From Acidobacteriales bacterium 13_1_40CM_3_55_5 (GTDB lineage Bacteria; Acidobacteriota; Terriglobia; Terriglobales; Acidobacteriaceae): a DNA stretch of 32,598 bases. The stretch is from NCBI GenBank assembly GCA_001918935.1, contig MNGW01000054.1, positions 1-32,598 of the forward strand, written 5' to 3'. The position numbers were made by a program, and so were the translations under genes. The first letter of the stretch is position 1. Each line of letters begins with the position of its first letter. The notes below the pieces were generated by a model that saw nothing but the letters and a program-made list of their open reading frames with translations, made no database searches and was not told the DNA's origin. Positions 26,348 through 32,598 of this stretch are shown here, one piece after another.

Positions 26348-27445
26348 CTACCGAAGCTCGGCCCTTTCGGGGTTGTAGTAGAAGTGGAATCGCAATGCAA
26401 GATATTGACCGCTGAACTCACTGGGCAGAGGCGGAAACGGATTGGAACCGGTAACGCCACCCCAGGCGGCGCGATCCAGTGCGACGTCGCCGGAACCGGC
26501 AGCCAGCTTCATACCTGCCACCCGGCCATCCTTGAGAATGGCAAACTCTATCGATACTTTTCCCCGCTTCATGAGTGGGGCTCGGGCGATTTCCGGGATG
26601 AGGTTGTACCAATTCTCCCGTACGTCGTGCAATACGCGCGAGAGGTAAGGACCAAAGTCCACGCCCATGGTATCGCTGAGAACGTCGAGAGGTCCGATGG
26701 CCTGGGCGGGCTGGCGGCCCTGACTTAGTCCCAGATCACCACTATCTCCCCCATAACCACCACGGTTCGCTGCGGCTGCGCGCGCGGCCTGCTCAATTGC
26801 CGATCCAGCCGACATTGGCCTGCTTTCGAAATTGGGCTTTGGACGGTTTATGGGCGGAGTTTCGAGCTTTGCTATCTGATCAGGATTGGACGGAGTCGGG
26901 GTCGGTGGTGGCGGTTGCTGCGCCGGCGAATTTTGGGCTACGGAGGCAGGAGGAGGAGCGGACGGTGTCGGCGGCGGACCCGGAGGTTGAGCGCGAGAGC
27001 TATCCAGAATTTTCTTCAACTCTTTGCGATTAAGCTGTGAGGTACGCGAAGTGGCAATGCGATCCTTATCGGAAATCACATTGGTGTTAGGACGCTTAGT
27101 GATCTTCTGGGCGTCTTTCGGCAGCTCCAGATAAGTGAGCTCTTTCTGCCGCATCCAGTCGTTAGGGCTGACTACCATGACTGGACGTTTTGGAAAATAT
27201 TTCTCCAGCTTTGGAGAATTGACCACCACAATCACCAGGACTAAATGCACGACTACAGAAATCCAAAAAGCTTCGCGCTGGCGGGAACGCGAAAGATCAT
27301 CCTGTAACTGAACCAGCAAGGCAGGAGCCTGATGCATCTCGCGGTAGACAGATTCCCAGCCATGGGAGTCGTACAGATCGCCAATCTCTGCGCGCGGCGC
27401 TGGAGGAACTGGATTTCCCGGCGGGATTTGGGTCGTCGACATCAA
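26348..27445 (-). CDS. TonB/TolA-like energy-transducer protein with Pro-rich linker
   Basis: One TM (AFWISVVVHLVLVIVVVNS), Pro-rich PPGPPPTPSAPPPASV, C-terminal TonB-like GKVSIEFAILKDGRVAGMKLAAGSGDVALDRAAWGGVTGSNPFPPLP. Confidence 0.87.
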   Translation of the reverse strand: MMSTTQIPPGNPVPPAPRAEIGDLYDSHGWESVYREMHQAPALLVQLQDDLSRSRQREAFWISVVVHLVLVIVVVNSPKLEKYFPKRPVMVVSPNDWMRQKELTYLELPKDAQKITKRPNTNVISDKDRIATSRTSQLNRKELKKILDSSRAQPPGPPPTPSAPPPASVAQNSPAQQPPPPTPTPSNPDQIAKLETPPINRPKPNFESRPMSAGSAIEQAARAAAANRGGYGGDSGDLGLSQGRQPAQAIGPLDVLSDTMGVDFGPYLSRVLHDVRENWYNLIPEIARAPLMKRGKVSIEFAILKDGRVAGMKLAAGSGDVALDRAAWGGVTGSNPFPPLPSEFSGQYLALRFHFYYNPERAELR

Positions 27446-27693
27446 ACTGCTTGTCTACCGATTTAACACGAGCGGAGGGCCTTAGTTGCAGGAGGAGGCG
27501 GTGAACGCTCCCCTACCGGCAGGCTAAATTCCTATCGCAATCCGCTGGCGTTTGCGGCCAAGTACTTCTATTTTCGCATCTTTCGGGGAATCTGCGAAGC
27601 GCATAAGGCGGGTCGCAGGAATGGCATCTGCGACGTTAACTGTGGAGTCGGAGACAGATTACAGAACGGGACGCCGGTTCTCAGATTAAGACT

Positions 27694-28701
27694 TTACTGT
27701 TGCAAAGTGTCCAGGTGAATTTTCTTTCCGTGCTCCTGGATGGTGGAGACAATGTCCAATGCCACGGCGAGAGCGCGGCGGCCGTCTTCAAGAGATACCA
27801 GCGGTTGGGAGCGCTGTCGCACTGAGTCCAGAAAAGATTTCAGCTCGGCATAGAGAGGCTCTTCGGCAGTGATTGCTGGTTTAGCGACATTGATTTGAGG
27901 ATTCACTGAAGGAGTCCCACTCTCGTCCCCGCCAACACTAAAAACCAGCACGTCTTGGCGTCCATAATCAACGGATATGTATTGCTTGGGCTGGAAGAAG
28001 CGCAACTTACGGACACGCTCGGTGGAAACGCGGCTAGCTGTGAAATTGGCGACGCAACCGGAGTCAAATTCCATGCGAACGTTGGCGATATCCACTTTGC
28101 CGGACAAGATGGGGAGACCGACGGCACGAATTTCTTTTACCGGCGAATCGACGAAGGAGAGCACGATATCCAAATCGTGAATCATCAGATCAAGTACCAC
28201 ATCCACGTCCAGCGAACGCGGAGTGAAAACGCTGAGGCGATGAACTTCGAAAAACATGGGATGGGTAACAAGAGGCAACGTAGCACGCACCGCGGGATTG
28301 AAGCGTTCGAGGTGGCCGACCTGGCAGATTCGTCCGAGGCGCCGTGCAGACCGCATCAGATCGTCGGCTTCGGCGAGCGATGCAGCCAGCGGTTTTTCTA
28401 TCAGGACATCGATTCCCCCAGCCATTAAGGCGCCGGCGAGCTCAACGTGCTGCGCCGTGGGAACCGCGACGGAAGCCGCTTGCACCTCGCTGCTTGTCTT
28501 GATGAACTGCTCGACCGAGCCAAAGGCGCGCGCTCTATATTCCCTGGCTATGGCATCAGCGCGCGAAACATCGGGATCCACGACCGCAGCCAATGTCACA
28601 GGCTCGCCCTGCTGCGCCAATTGATGGTAAACGCGGGCGTGATTACGGCCGAAAGCACCCACCCCTACGACTGCTACGTTAATGCGGTTCTCGTTTCTCA
28701 G
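27694..28701 (-). CDS. Gfo/Idh/MocA family oxidoreductase
   Basis: INVAVVGVGAFGRNHARVYHQL Rossmann motif, DVLIEKPLAASLAEADDL (EKP), GHLERFNPAV, DLMIHDLDIVLSFV. Start probably CTG at 28701; the track start 28662 cuts off the Rossmann beta strand. Confidence 0.92.
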   Translation of the reverse strand: MRNENRINVAVVGVGAFGRNHARVYHQLAQQGEPVTLAAVVDPDVSRADAIAREYRARAFGSVEQFIKTSSEVQAASVAVPTAQHVELAGALMAGGIDVLIEKPLAASLAEADDLMRSARRLGRICQVGHLERFNPAVRATLPLVTHPMFFEVHRLSVFTPRSLDVDVVLDLMIHDLDIVLSFVDSPVKEIRAVGLPILSGKVDIANVRMEFDSGCVANFTASRVSTERVRKLRFFQPKQYISVDYGRQDVLVFSVGGDESGTPSVNPQINVAKPAITAEEPLYAELKSFLDSVRQRSQPLVSLEDGRRALAVALDIVSTIQEHGKKIHLDTLQQ

Positions 28702-29183
28702 GTTTTAGTTCTCGGATGTAGCGCTTTTTTTAGGAGAGCGATCTGCCCAGCATGATAAAGCTCATGCTGCACGATACCGCTGAACATGTAATAAAAGTCG
28801 TAATAGTCCTCGGTCTTGCCGGGAGCCTGGTCGTTTAAACGGGAATCAGGAAAAGCGGCAACCGCCTTAATGAGTTGGCTGTGAGTCTGATCAAGATAGC
28901 TGAGAGCGCGACGCCAGGCGGCTGGACTGGTGTCTTTTACGGGGGGGAAATCCTGTTGCCTGGTAAGTTCGACGGCTGCGCCACCGATGCGCCGTAAGAC
29001 GGCATCATCCCAGGCGGCGATGTGCAGCGCCAGTTCCCAAATGCTGTGGGCATCCTTGATTGGTTTGGCAGCGGCGGTCTCGGCGGTCACACCGGTCAAC
29101 AATTCCTTAATGGAATCTCCATGCCAGGCGTCCCCCTCGAAGGCGCGCCGAATTTGGTCTGCAAGGCGAGCGGTCTCGGACAT
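28698..29183 (-). CDS. DinB family protein
   Basis: MSETARLADQIRRAFEGDAWHGDSIKELLTGVTAETAAAKPIKDAHSIWELALHIAAWDDAVLRRIGG ... IVQHELYHAGQIALLKKA. Confidence 0.9.
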   Translation of the reverse strand: MSETARLADQIRRAFEGDAWHGDSIKELLTGVTAETAAAKPIKDAHSIWELALHIAAWDDAVLRRIGGAAVELTRQQDFPPVKDTSPAAWRRALSYLDQTHSQLIKAVAAFPDSRLNDQAPGKTEDYYDFYYMFSGIVQHELYHAGQIALLKKALHPRTKT

Positions 29184-29201
29184 GAAAGCCTCCATCGGAA
29201 A

Positions 29202-30056
29202 TCACTCAACTGGATCAGCCACAACCGCAATGTCGAAGCCGTCGGCGGCTGAGACTACGGCCTCCCCATCTAGTAACAGGCACTTGCCTGCATCCAGCGC
29301 CAGACAGGTGGCGCCGGCTTTGTGCATGACTTCAATCGTTTTTATTCCTACTACCGGCACATCGAAACGCATATCCTGATTCGGCTTGGCGATTTTCACC
29401 ACGGTAAGGTCGCGACTCAATGTAGAAGCATCCTGCTGAAGGGAAGCCATGATTTTACCGGCGCGCTCGATGGTGGCATCGGTGCCTTCCATTGCTTCGA
29501 CGGCTACGCAGGCGACTTCTGCGACTATCACGGTTTGCCCAATGTCGTATTTTGCCAGGTTATGAGCGACCAGCCGGCCGTATTGAATGTTCGCCTTTTC
29601 CTGTTCGGTGGGCAAGCGCTTGGTCAGAGTTCCGGATTTGGCGAGCAGCGGTTCCAGAAATGCGGTGGAGTTTTCCAGCAGGATGCCTTCGTCAGCCAGT
29701 ACTTTCGAAATTGCGCCCAGCAAAGCGTCGGTGTTTCGCGTGCTTAACGAAAGCAGCAGCTTGGCCAGACGCCAGTCGGGCCGGATACTGGAGAAAATCT
29801 GTTTATGCTTGACCTGTCCGGCCATGATGGCACGATGCACGCCCTCGCGTTTGAAAGTCTCGATCAGCTTGGACAATTCTCCTAAAGAGAGCCAGTGAAT
29901 TGACGCGGCTCCATGCGATTCGATGTCAGGGAATGCCTCCTCTTTAATGGCCGCAACCACAACGTCAAGCCCTTGGGCACGAGCTGCATCGAGGACGAGA
30001 AACGGAAAGCGGCCGTTCCCAGCGATGAGTCCAATTCTTTCCCTGGCGGCGGACAT
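29202..30056 (-). CDS. lpxI: UDP-2,3-diacylglucosamine pyrophosphatase LpxI family protein
   Basis: IGLIAGNGRFPFLVLDAARAQGLDVVVAAIKEEA, VHRAIMAGQVKHKQIF, EGTDATIERAG, KIAKPNQDMRFDVPVVGIKTIEVMHKAGATCLALDAGKCLLLD. Confidence 0.93.
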   Translation of the reverse strand: MSAARERIGLIAGNGRFPFLVLDAARAQGLDVVVAAIKEEAFPDIESHGAASIHWLSLGELSKLIETFKREGVHRAIMAGQVKHKQIFSSIRPDWRLAKLLLSLSTRNTDALLGAISKVLADEGILLENSTAFLEPLLAKSGTLTKRLPTEQEKANIQYGRLVAHNLAKYDIGQTVIVAEVACVAVEAMEGTDATIERAGKIMASLQQDASTLSRDLTVVKIAKPNQDMRFDVPVVGIKTIEVMHKAGATCLALDAGKCLLLDGEAVVSAADGFDIAVVADPVE

Positions 30057-30079
30057 GGTGGACAGTGTACTGGAGAAGA

Positions 30080-30203
30080 GCACTCAGCCGTCAGCACTTA
30101 GCATTCAGCACCTGCACTTGATTCTTGCGCCCACTCAACTGAATTCTCTTCAATAACCAATCTCTGTTTGGCTGAATGCTGAGTGCTGAATGCCGAATGC
30201 TAC
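30080..30203. repeat. Paired inverted heptamer arrays (GCAYTYA / GCTGAAT)
   Basis: Left 30080-30114: gcactca/gccgtca/gcactta/gcattca/gcacctg; right 30171-30201: gctgaat/gctgagt/gctgaat/gccgaat/gct. Confidence 0.85.
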
Positions 30204-30976
30204 TTAATCACACCTCGTTCTGAAGACTCGATGAACCGGATAAGCATTTCCACGTCCGTTCCGCCATCCGGCTCAGCTTTCAGCATCTTTAGCGCTTGAG
30301 AAGTGTTGAGCTTCGACGCCAGCAAGACCTTATAGGCATGATGAATCTTGCGGATACGTTCCTTGGAAAATCCGCGGCGCTCGAGACCGAGGGTATTCAG
30401 TCCGTAGGCGTGAGTATCACGAGCGGCGACGGTTTTCGAAAAAGGCAGGACATCTTTCGTAATCGTGGTTCCGCCGCCAACATATGAATGCGCGCCGATG
30501 CGGACGTACTGATGCACCGGACACATTGCGCCAACCACTGCCCAATCCTCGACCGTCACGTGGCCACCGAGGGTGGCGGCATTGGCCAGGATCACGCGAT
30601 CGCCGACAACACAATCGTGGGCAACGTGGGTATACGCCATGATCAGGTTGTGATTGCCCACCCGTGTCACGCCACCACCTTTCACCGTTCCGCGATTGAT
30701 GGTGACGAACTCGCGAATCTGGTTGTGATCGCCAATTTCCAATTGAGTGGGCTCGCCGGCGTAAGTGATGTCCTGAGGCGCCAATCCGATGGACGAAAAT
30801 GGAAAGAAGCCGTTATCGGCGCCAATTTTGGAAGGGCCCTCCATCGTGACGTGCGAAACCAGGTGGCATCCTTCGCCAAGTTGCACTTGTGGCCCAATCA
30901 CACAGTAGGGGCCGATTTTGCAGGAAGGATGAATCTTCGCCAGCGGATCGATAATGGCTGTCGGGTGGACGTTCAT
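30200..30976 (-). CDS. lpxA: Acyl-[ACP]--UDP-N-acetylglucosamine O-acyltransferase
   Basis: MNVHPTAIIDPLAKIHPSCKIGPYCVIGPQVQLGEGCHLVSHVTMEGPSKIG, hexapeptide repeats, GNHNLIMAYTHVAHDCVVGDRVILANAATLGGHV, VGGGTTITKDVLPF. Confidence 0.96.
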   Translation of the reverse strand: MNVHPTAIIDPLAKIHPSCKIGPYCVIGPQVQLGEGCHLVSHVTMEGPSKIGADNGFFPFSSIGLAPQDITYAGEPTQLEIGDHNQIREFVTINRGTVKGGGVTRVGNHNLIMAYTHVAHDCVVGDRVILANAATLGGHVTVEDWAVVGAMCPVHQYVRIGAHSYVGGGTTITKDVLPFSKTVAARDTHAYGLNTLGLERRGFSKERIRKIHHAYKVLLASKLNTSQALKMLKAEPDGGTDVEMLIRFIESSERGVIK

Positions 30977-31028
30977 CAGTTGCGAATACCGGATCTCGCG
31001 TGTCGAGTTCCGATTTCTATGAGGAGGA

Positions 31029-31547
31029 TCATTCGCGCTCCGGTTCGCCGTCCACGGCTTCGGGCCGGCTTCGAGAGCGATCCACGAGCTGGCATGTGAC
31101 CGTCGCCTCGGCTACGCGTTTGTCGTCGACAAAGACCTTGCCCTCCATGCGGACGGCCGAAACTCGCCAAGCTTTCACTTCCACTTCGATGCGCAACTGA
31201 TCGCCCGGAACCACCGGACGCCGGAAACGGGCGCGCTCGATTCCGGTGAATACCATCAGCTTATCGGCTCGATCTTCCACTTCGGTGAGCAGCAGTGCGC
31301 CGCCAGCCTGGGCGATAGCTTCAACGATAAGTACACCTGGCATGATTGGGAGATTGGGAAAGTGCCCAGCAAAGAACGGCTCATTGATGGTGACGTTCTT
31401 AATGGCGACGATGCGCTGCTTGCGTGTGATGTCAATCACACGATCGATCATCAGAAACGGAAAGCGGTGCGGCAAGATGCGAAGAATGTCATTGATGTCC
31501 AGCGTAGTTTTGGCTGGAGCTTCGGTCGCCGGGTGAGTATCGCTCAT
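31029..31547 (-). CDS. fabZ: 3-hydroxyacyl-[ACP] dehydratase FabZ
   Basis: DINDILRILPHRFPFLMIDRVIDI, FFAGHFPNLPIMPGVLIVEAIAQAGGAL, RFRRPVVPGDQL. Confidence 0.95.
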   Translation of the reverse strand: MSDTHPATEAPAKTTLDINDILRILPHRFPFLMIDRVIDITRKQRIVAIKNVTINEPFFAGHFPNLPIMPGVLIVEAIAQAGGALLLTEVEDRADKLMVFTGIERARFRRPVVPGDQLRIEVEVKAWRVSAVRMEGKVFVDDKRVAEATVTCQLVDRSRSRPEAVDGEPERE

Positions 31548-31619
31548 TGGGTAACGTCAGGAGCGAAGATTATACTGTACCGCGCTGCCACGGATTGTGT
31601 TGTATCTGACCAGTAGACT

Positions 31620-32598
31620 GTGAAATCCAAGCGAAAAATGTCGGGATCGGGCAAGGATGCTTGGCCAGAGGCAGTCAATCGGTCGAGTTATTTTGAGGAA
31701 CGCAAGGATGACATTGTCGAATGCATCCGGCAGCTAGTAGAGATCGAGTCTCCCAGCGACAACAAACAAGCCGCGGATCGGCTAAGTGCCTTTCTCGCGA
31801 AAAAGTTCGAGGCGCTGGGTGGACAGATCCGCTTTCATAAGAGCTCCAACTTCGGGGATCATTTGCAGGTGGATTTCGCGGGCAAGCGCGGCGGCAAGCC
31901 GGCTTTGCTGCTGGGCCACTATGACACTGTGTATCCCCTCGGCACTCTGGCGAACATGCCGTGCCGGGTGGCCGACGGTCGGCTTTGGGGACCCGGGGTT
32001 CTGGACATGAAGTCGGGCATTGCACTGATGCTGACTGCCATCGATGTTCTGCGGGCAACGCACAGTGATTTGCCTCACCCGATCACAGTCTTGCTGGTGT
32101 CGGACGAAGAAGTGGGCAGCGATTCATCACGGCACATCACGGAGAATCTCGCAAAACAATCAGCAGCCGTGCTAGTACTCGAACCCTCTTATGGGCTTAA
32201 TGGGGCGGTAAAGACGGTGCGCAAGGGAGTTGGCGAGTACACCATTAAAGCCACGGGGCAAGCGGCGCATTCCGGGCTCGATTTCGAAAAGGGCGCGAGC
32301 GCCATTGTCGAGTTGGCGAAACAGATCACGAAGATATCTCAAATGGTCGACTTGAAGCGCGGCCTGACCGTGAATGTCGGCCGGGTACAGGGTGGCACTC
32401 GGGTCAACGTTGTCCCAGCAGAGGCAACAGCCGTCTTGGATGTGCGAATCGCGAAGATGAAGGACGCTACGGCTATAGATCGTAAGCTCCGCGCCCTGAA
32501 GCCGTTCAATCGCAAGTGCAAGCTCAAGATCGATGGCGGGATGAATCGTCCGCCGATGGAACGGACTGCGGGTGTAGCTGCGCTATATAAAAAAGCGT
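31620..32598 (+). CDS. M20 family metallopeptidase (glutamate carboxypeptidase-like), 3' end beyond window
   Basis: Own translation from GTG 31620 (or ATG 31638): LLLGHYDTVYPLGTL, GRLWGPGVLDMKSGIALML, SDEEVGSDSSR, GQAAHSGLDFEKGASAI, NVGRVQGGTRVNVVPAEATAVLDVRI. Confidence 0.93.
   Translation, partial: MKSKRKMSGSGKDAWPEAVNRSSYFEERKDDIVECIRQLVEIESPSDNKQAADRLSAFLAKKFEALGGQIRFHKSSNFGDHLQVDFAGKRGGKPALLLGHYDTVYPLGTLANMPCRVADGRLWGPGVLDMKSGIALMLTAIDVLRATHSDLPHPITVLLVSDEEVGSDSSRHITENLAKQSAAVLVLEPSYGLNGAVKTVRKGVGEYTIKATGQAAHSGLDFEKGASAIVELAKQITKISQMVDLKRGLTVNVGRVQGGTRVNVVPAEATAVLDVRIAKMKDATAIDRKLRALKPFNRKCKLKIDGGMNRPPMERTAGVAALYKKA

Overview
This 32.6 kb window is a gene-dense, GC-rich bacterial chromosome segment, probably Acidobacteriota-like (inferred from gene content; no database search was run). 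Most of it is housekeeping: amidohydrolase, RidA, RsmD, a CBS-domain site-2 protease, a class-V aminotransferase + SerA pair, YqeY, RsmI, FmdB, SpoIIE-type phosphatase, SurA/PpiC-like PPIase, YhaM-like HD nuclease, HAD hydrolase, Kbl, PyrR-PyrB-PyrC, GH3/NagZ, a four-helix-bundle (23S-IVP-like) protein, MiaA, a membrane-anchored winged-helix regulator, a TonB-like protein, a FabZ-LpxA-LpxI-DinB-Gfo/Idh cluster and a partial M20 peptidase. No tRNA, rRNA, CRISPR array or transposase was recognised. The most notable unexplained structure is a family of intergenic arrays with strict 7-bp periodicity but different heptamer words at different loci. Several arrays are paired as inverted arms, and several directly abut stop codons. 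One forms a roughly 200-bp near-continuous palindrome upstream of pyrR. Another brackets the four-helix-bundle gene, giving an arrangement like a 23S rRNA intervening sequence but outside rRNA. Also notable: a 16-bp perfect parS-like palindrome (TGTTCCACGTGGAACA), two genes split by frameshifts (a DUF2207-like membrane protein and a small lipoprotein), a likely CTG start coupled by a CTGA overlap, and an unlisted 58-aa membrane ORF coupled to miaA.
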